NCBI GenBank assembly: GCA_050747245.1 | Contig: JBOGNO010000004.1 | Coordinates: 207,909-271,908 of the forward strand | DNA length: 64,000 nucleotides | Source: JBOGNO01 sp050747245 | Lineage (GTDB): Bacteria > Acidobacteriota > Terriglobia > Acidiferrales > UBA7541 | Reading direction: 5' to 3' | In this document: positions 35,911-45,000 of the stretch, piece by piece | How positions within the stretch are numbered: position 1 is the stretch's first letter | Layout of the letters: the number at the start of each line of letters is the position of its first letter | The notes under the pieces: generated by a model | The model's database searches: none | Seen by the model: only the letters and a program-made list of their open reading frames with translations | Told to the model about the DNA's origin: nothing | Translations under genes and position numbers: made by a program

Positions 35911-35944
35911 AGGCCCCACCCTTTGGGAAGCAAAGGGTGGGCCA
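35911..35944. repeat. Inverted repeat CCCACCCTTTG/CAAAGGGTGGG
   Basis: A perfect 11-bp stem (35915-35925 and 35931-35941) with a 5-base loop, extended by GGCC/GGCC with one bulged C. No T-run on either side, so it is a repeat-type hairpin and not a terminator. Confidence 0.7.
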
Positions 35945-36006
35945 CCCGAAAACCTAGAAGCACTAGCGTGTAGCGAGAAAGCCCCGCTACAGAAGAAGCG
36001 GACCGA

Positions 36007-36426
36007 TTACGCCGCGGGTTTGGGCGCTGATTTTGCGGCTGGCTTTGCGGCAGGCCTTGGGGCTGCCCTGCCCTTCAGCTCAACGAGAATCCCCTCGGTC
36101 GGTTGGTCGGAAAGATTCTCTACAAGATGAGTCTCCGCCGGCATCCAGATTGTCTCCCCGGCTTTCCCGGAGCGCTCGACCGACTTGCCATCGGGCATGG
36201 TGAACTTGCTGTGCATATCTGTGAGCTGGATCAGTGCCAAGTTAGGGTGCGAATGCATGACCGACTTCTCATGCGGTCCATAATGAAACCGCAAAACGCG
36301 TACCTGGGAATTCTCGAACTCGACTTTGTAATGCGCCGGATCGACTTTGACTGGATCCTGCGCCATAGCCGCCGTCGCCGCAAAACACACTACCACCGCC
36401 GCAAGTAACATTCGATGCATCGTCAT
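36007..36426 (-). CDS. Exported small cupin-domain protein
   Basis: 139 residues: signal peptide (MLLAAVVVCFAATAAMAQ, cut after AMA), then a single cupin barrel with the first metal motif approximated by HEKSVMHSHPNLALIQL (His-x-His) and a second half GETIWMPAETHLVENL. The tail is Ala/Pro/Lys-rich (AAKPAAKSAPKPAA) and probably disordered. Expected in the periplasm. Function unknown; similar proteins are often described as cytoplasmic or periplasmic small-molecule binders. Confidence 0.83.
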   Translation of the reverse strand: MTMHRMLLAAVVVCFAATAAMAQDPVKVDPAHYKVEFENSQVRVLRFHYGPHEKSVMHSHPNLALIQLTDMHSKFTMPDGKSVERSGKAGETIWMPAETHLVENLSDQPTEGILVELKGRAAPRPAAKPAAKSAPKPAA

Positions 36427-36712
36427 CTCCTCGATTCAATTGTGATTTTAATTATGGTCTTAATTTTGGTTTCCGAGACCGCGCGCAAGATACGACTAAC
36501 GGCGTCGAAAGGCAATGCCCCGAGCAGTCTTCAATACTTCGGCGCGCCTAACTTTCAGGTGGCAGGCGCGGCGTGATGCCACACCGCATTCTGCCAAAAA
36601 GCCGCGGCTTCTTGCAGCTCTCAAGCTCGAGGGCGCGAAAAGAACGAAGAGGAATCTGCGGCGGAGCAAGAGTGAAAGGCGTATAATTAATTTTAGAAGC
36701 ACATCTCCCCTA

Positions 36713-37870
36713 ATGGAAGAGCCGCAAGGGCGGCAACGTATGGCAACGCTCCGAGAGACGCTGGAACAGCACGTAATTGAAGGCGAGCTTCACGAAAAGC
36801 TCGAGAAGGGATTTGTGCGCTGCTACGCTTGCGGACATTGCTGCCCGATTCCCGAGGGCCAGGCCGGGGTTTGCAAGGTGCGATTCAATCGCGGAGGGCG
36901 GCTATACGTCCCGTGGGGCTATGCGGGAGCTCTGCAATGCGATCCCATCGAGAAGAAACCGTTCTTCCACGCGTATCCCGGGGCGCTGGCGTACAGCATG
37001 GGAATGCTGGGCTGCGATCTGCACTGCGGCTATTGCCAGAACTGGGTGACGTCGCAGGCGATTCGCGATCCGGCGGCGGTTTCGCGTCCTTTGAACATCT
37101 CGCCGGAAGAATTAGTCGCGGAGGCGCTCGGGCAGAAGGCGCAAGTGGTGGTGAGCACGTACAACGAGCCGCTGATCACGAGCGAATGGGGCGTGGCAAT
37201 TTTCAAGCGAGCTCGCGCGGCGGGACTGAAGACGGCTTATGTTTCAAACGGCAACGGAACGCCGCAGGTGCTCGAATACATTCGGCCGTGGGTGGACCTT
37301 TACAAAGTGGATTTGAAGAGTTTCGACGACCGGCATTACCGGCAACTGGGCGGGCGGCTTGAGCCGATTCTGTGGACGATCCGGCGGCTCAAGGAAATGG
37401 AATTCTGGCTCGAAATAGTGACGCTGGTGATTCCCGGGTTCAACGATTCGGAAGACGAGCTGCGACGCCTGGCGGAATTCATTGCCGGGGTTTCAACGGA
37501 AATTCCGTGGCACGTGACGGCGTTTCATCAAGACTACAAAATGACCGATCCGGAAAATACGCCCGCGGAAAGTTTGCTGCGCGCGGCGGAAATCGGCAAG
37601 CGCGCGGGATTGCAATTCGTGTATGCGGGAAATTTGCCCGGGTGCGTGGGGGACCTCGAAAATACGCGGTGTCCGAATTGCCGCGAGTTGCTCATCGAGC
37701 GGCATGGCTACCTGATCCTCAAATACAATCTGACGCCCGCGGGCGGCTGCCCGGCGTGCGACACGAAAATTCCCGGACGGTGGGCTCCGCGATATCAGGG
37801 ACAGATTGCTTCGCTGCCTATAGTGCCGCGGATGCGGCGACGGGAAAATCCACTCTCCATTTTGTCCTGA
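36713..37870 (+). CDS. amrS: AmrS-type radical SAM enzyme of the AmmeMemoRadiSam system
   Basis: 385 residues from ATG 36713, with ATG 36740 as an alternative; a TATAAT at 36682-36687 puts the transcript start just before the first. The radical SAM cluster is GCDLHCGYCQN (CxxxCxxC). An N-terminal Cys-rich knuckle (RCYACGHCCPIPEGQAGVC) and a C-terminal one (CPNCRELLIERHGY, CPACDTKIPGRW) are typical of the AmmeMemoRadiSam family. The partner genes for Memo and AMMECR1 are not in the window, nor is a fused domain present. Confidence 0.9.
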   Translation: MEEPQGRQRMATLRETLEQHVIEGELHEKLEKGFVRCYACGHCCPIPEGQAGVCKVRFNRGGRLYVPWGYAGALQCDPIEKKPFFHAYPGALAYSMGMLGCDLHCGYCQNWVTSQAIRDPAAVSRPLNISPEELVAEALGQKAQVVVSTYNEPLITSEWGVAIFKRARAAGLKTAYVSNGNGTPQVLEYIRPWVDLYKVDLKSFDDRHYRQLGGRLEPILWTIRRLKEMEFWLEIVTLVIPGFNDSEDELRRLAEFIAGVSTEIPWHVTAFHQDYKMTDPENTPAESLLRAAEIGKRAGLQFVYAGNLPGCVGDLENTRCPNCRELLIERHGYLILKYNLTPAGGCPACDTKIPGRWAPRYQGQIASLPIVPRMRRRENPLSILS

Positions 37871-37961
37871 ACGAAAATCATCAGGTCTTTTGGTTCTGAC
37901 AACCCACGCAGCCACGCGGGGGAGCGAAGGTTGCGAAGCAAACAGTCGAGGGGACTCGCGA

Positions 37962-38447
37962 CTAGAATTCGCGGCGGGGTTTGGTTTGTTCGGGGCCCAC
38001 GCGGCCGGCGGAAATTTCCGCAGCAGCATAATTTTCGGCGCGCACAGGCGCTTCCGCAAGCCGCCGCAAGAGCGCAAGCTGGCCCGTGTGAGTGAGCGCA
38101 TCGGCGACCGGGCCTTGAAAAAGTTTTTGGACGGAGGAGCCCAACGGCTCAGCGGAGGCGAGAAAACCATCGAAGGCTTTAAGCGCGGCGAAAAATCGCG
38201 CGGACTCCTGCGGCCACGGCAGGGGATGAGAATCGTGCCAATCCTTCTTCCCTTTGGCCATGGCGAGAGCCCAATCGAATAAGTCTCCCATGTGCGCGAG
38301 GATTTGCGCGGGAGTGCGCGAAGAATTGCCCGCCTGGAAATCGGCGAAGCCGGCGGGCGCTTCACGAAGAGTTTTCGCCGCGCGATATGCGAGCGTGGCC
38401 AGCGTGTGGCGCAAGAATTCGCGCAGCGGATCAGGATTCGCAGCCAT
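37962..38447 (-). CDS. DinB-like four-helix-bundle protein
   Basis: 161 residues from ATG 38447, chosen for GAGGAGG 9 bases upstream. DinB/YfiT features: LAHMGDLFDWALAMAKG early and LTHTGQLALLRRL late, giving two of the usual three metal-binding His. Members are metal-dependent thiol transferases or of unknown function. Convergent with the AmrS gene. Confidence 0.85.
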   Translation of the reverse strand: MAANPDPLREFLRHTLATLAYRAAKTLREAPAGFADFQAGNSSRTPAQILAHMGDLFDWALAMAKGKKDWHDSHPLPWPQESARFFAALKAFDGFLASAEPLGSSVQKLFQGPVADALTHTGQLALLRRLAEAPVRAENYAAAEISAGRVGPEQTKPRREF

Positions 38448-38609
38448 GGGTCGTTCCTCCTCGCGCAAAAATTGAATTTCGGCAGTATACAACGCGGCGG
38501 CAGCGGATTGCTCGACGGGGCGACAATTGTCAGGAGGCAGTCTTCGTGTCCAATTCGACGGTGTTTGCTGCCTTAACGATCCCAATTCTAGCGCTCATGC
38601 GTGATTTCT

Positions 38610-41198
38610 TCATGTGGCGATGGGATGCGCATCCGAGTGAGATGGAGTCGCGGCAGTGTCTTGCACGGAGGTCCCGCCCAAGATTTCGCGGATTTTGCGG
38701 GCCAGGGCTTTCGGCCGATACGGCTTCGGAATGAAAGCGACGCCGGGATCGACGATGCCCTGGCGAGCGATAGCATCGTCGGTGTAGCCAGAGGTGAATA
38801 TGATTTTGATGCCCGGGCGAAGGGAGGCCATCTGCTGGGCCAGCTCGGGCCCACTCATTTCAGGCATCACAACATCGGTCAGAAGAAGATGAATCGGCCC
38901 ATCGAATTCCTTTGACCGCTGGAGCGCATCTTTGCCGGAAACGGCTTCGATGACGGTATAGCCGACGCTTTCCAGATACTCCCGGGCCATTTCTCGAAGA
39001 GACTCGGAATCCTCGGCAAGCAGAATCGTTTCGGAGCCCTTGAACGCGGCGGTTTGCGGCTCTTCCGGCTCGGGTAGCTCGACAGCTTGGTCGACACGCG
39101 GGAGGTAAATCTTGAAGGCAGTTCCCTGGCCCACTTCGCTATACACCCAAATATATCCGCCGCTTTGCTTGACGATACCATAAACGGTGGCGAGGCCAAG
39201 TCCCGTGCCCTTGCCGAGTTCCTTAGTAGTGAAAAACTGGTCAAATATGCGTGCCTGGGTCTCCCGATCCATTCCACTCCCTGTATCCTCCACAACGAAC
39301 ATTACGTAAGGACCAGGAATGACCGGCTGGTGGTCATCCTTGTAAGATTCGTCCAACTCAACATTTTGCGCTTGGATTTTGAGCCGCCCGCCCTTCGGCA
39401 TCGCATCGCGCGCATTGACGGCCAGATTGATCAGCACCTGTTCGATTTGGCCAGGGTCGGCTTTAATTCTGCCAAGCGAAGGCTCGATGGAAAGTGAGAG
39501 TTCGATATTCTCGCCAAGCAGGCGGCCGAGCAAAGCGCGGGTTCGCTCCACAATTTCGCGGAGATCCAGCACGCGCGGTTGAAGCATTTGCTGACGGCTA
39601 AACGCCAGGAGTTGGCGGGTGAGATCGGCAGCCGAAGAACCTGCCTTCCTGATCATCTCGATCGTCTTGACGCTGGGGTGGCCCGGTGGGAGCGCGTCCA
39701 AGACAATTTCCGTGCCGCCGAGGATGACTCCCAAGAGATTATTGAAGTCGTGCGCCACTCCGCCCGCCAGCTGACCAATCGCTTCCATTCGCTGCGACAG
39801 GCGCAATTGATGCTCCATTTTCTTTCGCGCGGTGATGTCCACGATGGTGGCCGATACCAAGAAACCTTCCCTAGTGGCGAGCGGCCCCAGGCTGATTTCC
39901 ACGGGAAACTCTGTGCCATCTTTTCGCCGTGCGAACAACTCCATGCCGAGTCCCATGGGGCGCGCGTGAGGATTGCCAACAAAACCTACACGGGAACCTT
40001 CATGAGCGTGCCGATTGCGCTCCGGCAAAAGCATCTCAATCTGTTGGCCGGCCAGCTCATCCCGCTCATATCCAAACATTCGCAAGGCCTGAGCGTTCAC
40101 CTCGTTGATGCGCCCTGAGTCATCGGCGATAACGATTCCAGTGGGGGCCGTTTCCACCAACATGCGGAAGCGGTTTTCCGCGCGCTTGCGTTCCTCGATC
40201 TCAGCTTCAAGTCTTGAGGCGTGCTCTGCGATGGTGTGTAAACGCAGGGCATTCTCGTATGCCAAGCTAACTTTGGCTGCCAATGCCATCAGGATCCGGC
40301 CATCCTGTTCGGTGAATTCCAAGGCACCAACCTTGTTGGCCGCGTAAATCCAGCCATACACCTGATTCCCGGTTTCCAATGGAGCGCCAACAAAACTGTG
40401 AATCGGAGGGTGGTCAACAGAAAGATCCAGCCTTGCCGGCTCGCCGAATGCATTAAACGCCAGCTTTGGCTTTCTTTCATGGACCATCTCGCTGAAAATC
40501 GGGCCTTCAAAAATCGCATTAGCAAGCTTGGCGGCGATTTCGTGGCTGACTCCAAACAACGAAAAGGATCGAAGTTGCGGGCCGTCACCTGCCAAGATGC
40601 CGATCCCGGAATAATCTGCTCCGATGATATTTCTCGCCGCACCTCCCGCTTTCTCGAGCAGACCTTTCAGACTGGAGGCTCGCGCAAGGTCCAGACCGAG
40701 TTCCAAAAGCGCAGCGAGGCGAAGACTGACCGCATCAAGCTGTTTGCCTTTTTCGAAGAAGGCGTCGATCAAGAGCGGAATTGGATCTGCGCCAGCAGGC
40801 ACTGGAATAGGCAAAGCCGGCTTGGTGATGTTCATCCCCAACGCTTCCTGAATGGTCGCGAGGGCATTTTCAGGCTCGCAGGGCTTCAGGATGAAAAGAG
40901 AAACACCACAAGCTGCGCCCAGGGAGCGAGTTTCGCGGTCCAAATAGCTCGCGCTGTGAAAAATGATCGGGATATGCTCCAGCGAAGGGCATTTGCGCAA
41001 GTTGGAAACAAACTCATAGCCATTCATCGTGGGCATCAATATGTCCGAGATGATGAGATCCGGCGTTTTCTGCTGCGCTTGCTCCAAACCCTGCTTTCCG
41101 TCTCGCGCTTCAATGACCTGATGCCCAAAGGGTCTCAGCAAAGACGTAAAAAGCTGGCGAGTCCCCTGATCGTCATCGACAATAAGAATCAGCGCCAT
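38610..41198 (-). CDS. Hybrid histidine kinase: REC-GAF-PAS-HisKA-HATPase-REC
   Basis: 862 residues from ATG 41198 (GAAGGAG just upstream). Order: receiver (about 1-120, phospho-acceptor Asp in ISDILMP), GAF (about 175-330), PAS (about 345-460, LVETAPTGIVIADDSG), HisKA with phospho-His in GVAHDFNNLLG, HATPase (NLAVNARDAMPKGG, DTGSGMD, GTGLGLATVYGI), and a C-terminal receiver (LLTDVVMPEMSG). With receivers at both ends, it can both receive phosphate from an upstream kinase and pass it on. No membrane helices, so it is cytoplasmic. The ATG lies 2 bases after the stop of the upstream receiver gene, so translation is probably coupled. Confidence 0.93.
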   Translation of the reverse strand: MALILIVDDDQGTRQLFTSLLRPFGHQVIEARDGKQGLEQAQQKTPDLIISDILMPTMNGYEFVSNLRKCPSLEHIPIIFHSASYLDRETRSLGAACGVSLFILKPCEPENALATIQEALGMNITKPALPIPVPAGADPIPLLIDAFFEKGKQLDAVSLRLAALLELGLDLARASSLKGLLEKAGGAARNIIGADYSGIGILAGDGPQLRSFSLFGVSHEIAAKLANAIFEGPIFSEMVHERKPKLAFNAFGEPARLDLSVDHPPIHSFVGAPLETGNQVYGWIYAANKVGALEFTEQDGRILMALAAKVSLAYENALRLHTIAEHASRLEAEIEERKRAENRFRMLVETAPTGIVIADDSGRINEVNAQALRMFGYERDELAGQQIEMLLPERNRHAHEGSRVGFVGNPHARPMGLGMELFARRKDGTEFPVEISLGPLATREGFLVSATIVDITARKKMEHQLRLSQRMEAIGQLAGGVAHDFNNLLGVILGGTEIVLDALPPGHPSVKTIEMIRKAGSSAADLTRQLLAFSRQQMLQPRVLDLREIVERTRALLGRLLGENIELSLSIEPSLGRIKADPGQIEQVLINLAVNARDAMPKGGRLKIQAQNVELDESYKDDHQPVIPGPYVMFVVEDTGSGMDRETQARIFDQFFTTKELGKGTGLGLATVYGIVKQSGGYIWVYSEVGQGTAFKIYLPRVDQAVELPEPEEPQTAAFKGSETILLAEDSESLREMAREYLESVGYTVIEAVSGKDALQRSKEFDGPIHLLLTDVVMPEMSGPELAQQMASLRPGIKIIFTSGYTDDAIARQGIVDPGVAFIPKPYRPKALARKIREILGGTSVQDTAATPSHSDAHPIAT

Positions 41199-41200
41199 GA

Positions 41201-42010
41201 CTACTCCTTCCTCTCGGGGATGCAGTCCCTGAGCTGCTCCAGAAGCTGTTGGGGTTCGATGGGCCGGGAAATGAATTTTTTGGCCCCTTGCATTAGGGCG
41301 TGTTCCTTTTCCCGGGCGGACCAAACGGAAGAGGAAAGAAACACGAAGGGAATATTGGATAACTGGGGATCGGCCTGTACCATGCGCATGAACTCATAGC
41401 CATCCTGGTGAGGCATGTGGACATCGGAGAGGATTAGATCCGGCTTCATTCGGTGGGCGAGGTCGATCCCCTCCCCTGCGGAAAGGGCGGCAACAACCTC
41501 ATAGCCAGAAGGCTCAAGCGTGCTGCGCACCAGATCAATATTTGTTTGCATGTTGTCCACGAAGAGCACAACGGCGATCTTCTTGTGAGGCGCCGCGGGA
41601 GAAGTGCTCCCTGCGGGCGCAGGTCGGCGGGCGTTTTCCTGAGCGCGAACTCCCAGAAAGGCATTGACCTGTCCTGGAAAAGCTTCCGGATCGAGAGGTT
41701 TGGCGATATATCCATTGAAGCCGGAGGCAAGAATTTTCTCGCGGTCGCCCACCATGGCCAGAGCGGTCACGGCCACGAGGGGAATCCGGTTACATCGATA
41801 ATTCCCGCGCAAACGGCGCGCCACTTCGTAGCCGTCCATCTGGGGCATGTGAATATCCAGGAGAATGAGGTCGGGATGTTCCCGCTGCGCGACCTCGATC
41901 CCTTCGGCGCCATCGAGCACCTGCAGCGTTTCGTGCCCGAAGGCTTCAAGGAGATACACCATGAGCTGCAGGTTGGTGGGATTGTCTTCGATTATGAGAA
42001 TACGAGCCGT
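41201..42010 (-). CDS. Double-receiver response regulator, apparent ACG start
   Basis: Two receiver domains in tandem: the first with phospho-Asp in LLDIHMPQMDG, the second (about 140-269) with LSDVHMPHQDG; no output domain, so it relays phosphate. The first in-frame ATG (41962) would begin inside the first receiver, removing beta-1 and its acidic pocket. The frame continues upstream as ARILIIEDNPTNLQ, the true N-terminus, without any ATG, GTG or TTG up to the preceding in-frame stop (about 42117). A good GGAGG (42019-42015) precedes ACG at 42010-42008, directly before GCT-CGT. The start therefore seems to be ACG, with 269 residues. It overlaps the end of the kinase gene by 19 bases. Confidence 0.75.
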   Translation of the reverse strand, partial: TARILIIEDNPTNLQLMVYLLEAFGHETLQVLDGAEGIEVAQREHPDLILLDIHMPQMDGYEVARRLRGNYRCNRIPLVAVTALAMVGDREKILASGFNGYIAKPLDPEAFPGQVNAFLGVRAQENARRPAPAGSTSPAAPHKKIAVVLFVDNMQTNIDLVRSTLEPSGYEVVAALSAGEGIDLAHRMKPDLILSDVHMPHQDGYEFMRMVQADPQLSNIPFVFLSSSVWSAREKEHALMQGAKKFISRPIEPQQLLEQLRDCIPERKE

Positions 42011-45000
42011 GAAACCTCCTCTGCGACCGGCACGGAGATGGTGAACCGACTCCCCTTTCCATATTCGCTTTCGAAGGAAACGCGCCCGCCGATCATGGTG
42101 GCGAGCTTCTGGCTAACATGAAGCCCCAACCCCGTGCCTTCGTAGGCGCGGGTGGAAGAGCTATCGACTTGCATGAAGGCCTGGAAAAGCCGCGACTGGT
42201 CCTCCTTGCGGATTCCGATGCCGGTGTCCAAGACCGTGATTTCTGCGAGCGTGTTGCCATTGTCCCGGCGGCTCTGTAATTCGATTCGCACCATGCCCTT
42301 GTCCGTGAACTTGATGGCATTGTTGGTGAGATTGATAAGAATTTGCGTGAGCGACCGGCGGTCCGTACGGATCATCAGTTCAGGGTCTGGCATGGATACT
42401 TCGAATTTAAGTTTCTTTCCTTCTGCGAGGGTGCGCAGCGTGGTGCTGACCTCTTCAATGATGGACTGGCAGTTGACAGTTTCCATGTTGAGTTCGACCT
42501 TGCCAGATTCAATCTTGGCAAGATCGAGAAGGTCATTGATGAGCGAGAGCAGGTGGCGGCTGCTCGCTTGAATGGTGCGCAGCTGCTTTTCCTGGTCGGA
42601 GGTGAGCGGCCCGGGGAGCTTCATGAGCAGCGTGCCGGTGAATCCGATGATGGCGTTCAAAGGCGTGCGCAGCTCGTGGCTCATGCTGGCCAGGAAGCGA
42701 TCCTTTGCTAGACTTGCGTTTTCGAGTTCGATGTTCTTCTCCTGAAGTGTTTGCTCAAAGCGCTTACGCTCGGTGACATCCCGCGCTGCGGCGAAAACGC
42801 CTTGAAGTTTGCCCGCCTGGTCGTTAAAGGTTGTGGCGTTATAGCTGACGACGATCTCGCGGCCGATCTTCGACCGTGCCGTAAGCTCATAGTTGGTTAC
42901 GCGGCTTTCGCGCAACACAAGTCGGATACCTTCTTCAGCGCGCTTCGGATCCGTGAAGTAATTCTTGAAGGGGGTGCCGATCAACTCTTCGCGCGTGCCG
43001 CCCGTCAGCGCCTCCATCTGCTGGTTCACGTCGGTGATGATGCCGAGGGGGTCCGTGGTCATAAGCGCATCGATGTTCGATTCGATTAGTGAGCGCGTGT
43101 AGAACTGCGAATCGCGCAGCTGTTTCTCCATTCCCTTTTGCGCGGTAATATCGCGGGCCGCGGCAAGAATGCCGAGCGCCATCCCGGAAGTGTCCGTGAA
43201 TACACCCGCGTTGAAGCTGACCGGGATTCTCCGGCCGTAACGGGTGATGAGAATCAATTCGTAGCTGATGACGCGTTTCTCGGCGAGAGTTTGCTGGACG
43301 CCCGCACGCGCGCGTTCCGGCTCCGTGAAATATTCCGAAAAGCGAGAGTTGATCAAATGCTTTCTTGAATAGCCGGTGAGCCGGGTGGCTTCTTCGTTCA
43401 CGTCGGTAATCGTGCCGTCCGGCGCGATGGCAAACAGCGCATCTGCCGATGCTTCGATCAAGGAGCGGTTGTAGGCTTGCTGTTCCGCGAGTTGCAACCC
43501 GAGGCGCGCCTGTTCGGAAATGTCGCGGGCGGAAGCAAAAATGCCCTGAACCTGGCCGTCGGGCGTGCGGAAAATAGAGGCGTTGAAGGAGACGGTGGCC
43601 TTGCTCCCCGACTTCGAACGAAGAACCAATTCGTAGTTCGTAACGGTTGATTCTGTCAGGGTCCGTTTGACTCCCAAATCCGCGCGGTCCGGTTCGGTGA
43701 AATACTGTTTGAAGATAGAGCCGACGAGTTCGTCGCGGGTGTACCCCGTCATGCGGCACATCTGCTCGTTCACGTCCGTGATGAAGCCGGTGGGATCAAC
43801 GGTAATCAGGCCGTCCACTGAACTTTCGATGAGGCCGCGAAGATAGATTTGCTGTTCACGAAGGCGCTCTTCCAGGCGCACGCGGTCCGTGATATCGCGG
43901 GCAGAAGCGAAAATCCCGCGGACATTGCCAAGTGGGTCCCGAAAAACAGAAGCATTGAATGAAACCTGCAGCAGACGCCGCGTCCGGGATATTAGGGTGA
44001 GCGCATATTCCGTGACCACGCCGGTGTCAAAAGTCTGTTTGACGCCCGCGGTCGCGCGTTCCGGCTCCGTAAAGTAACCGGCGAACGGGCTGCCGATGAG
44101 TCCGGCGCGGGCATAGCCCGTCATCCGGCACATCTGCTCGTTCACATCCGAAATGATTCCCGCGGGATCGACCGTGATCAGTCCGTCCACAGAACTTTCG
44201 ATCAGGCCACGGTTATAGGCTTGTTGCTCGCGAAGCTGTTGCTCGAGCTTCTTTTGCTCAGTGATATCACGAGCTGCTGCGAATACACCCTGAAGCTTGC
44301 CCGACTGGTCATAAAAGGTTGTCGCGTTGTAGCTGACGACAGTTTCCTTGCCTTTCTTGGAGCGCGCGGTGAGTTCGTAGTTTGTGACTTTGCTTTTCTC
44401 AAGAACCAGGCGGATGCCATCCTCCGCGCGAGCGGGATCCGTGAAATGGGTCTTGAATGGAGTTCCAATCAGTTCATCCCGAGTGCAGCCGGTGAGCGAC
44501 TCCATCTGCTGGTTTACGTCGGTGATGATTCCGAGCGAATCCGTGGTCATCAGCGCGTCAATGTTCGATTCAATGAGAGAACGGGTGTAGAACTGTGAGG
44601 CCTGCAACTGGCCTTCGAGCTGCTTTTGGGCGGTGATGTCACGGGCAGAAGCAAAAATTCCGCGAACATTGCCCTTGGGATCACGGAACACCGCCGCGTT
44701 AAAGGACACGGGAATCTGCTGTCCGCCGGCGGCCTGAAGAGTCAAAACGTAGTTTGTAACAGAGCCCTCCTTAAAGGTTATCCGTACGCCCTCTGCCGCC
44801 CGTTCTCTTTCGAGGAAATAATCAGGAAACGATGAACCAACGAGTTGGCCCCGCGATTTGCCCGCCATTTGGCTCATCGTTTCGTTTACGTCGGTGATCT
44901 CCATTTGCTCGTTCACTGTCACGAGGCCGTCAACGGATGCTTCAATCAGGCCCCGGTTGTACGCGCGTTCTTCGGCCAGTTGGCCCTGAAGACGGGCCTG

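Larger units (their letters stand above)
35111..36006 (+). other. Noncoding, repeat-rich region
   Basis: 896 bp without a credible gene. It opens with an AT-rich stretch (about 35260-35370) carrying ATTGATTTTT three times (35289, 35305 and 35357 areas). From about 35575 it is a cluster of dispersed-repeat hairpins: a full palindromic-centre element (35583-35620), a half copy of it ending near 35840, a 13-bp stem around 35915-35941 and a smaller GTAGCG/CGCTAC hairpin near 35970-35992. Confidence 0.65.
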
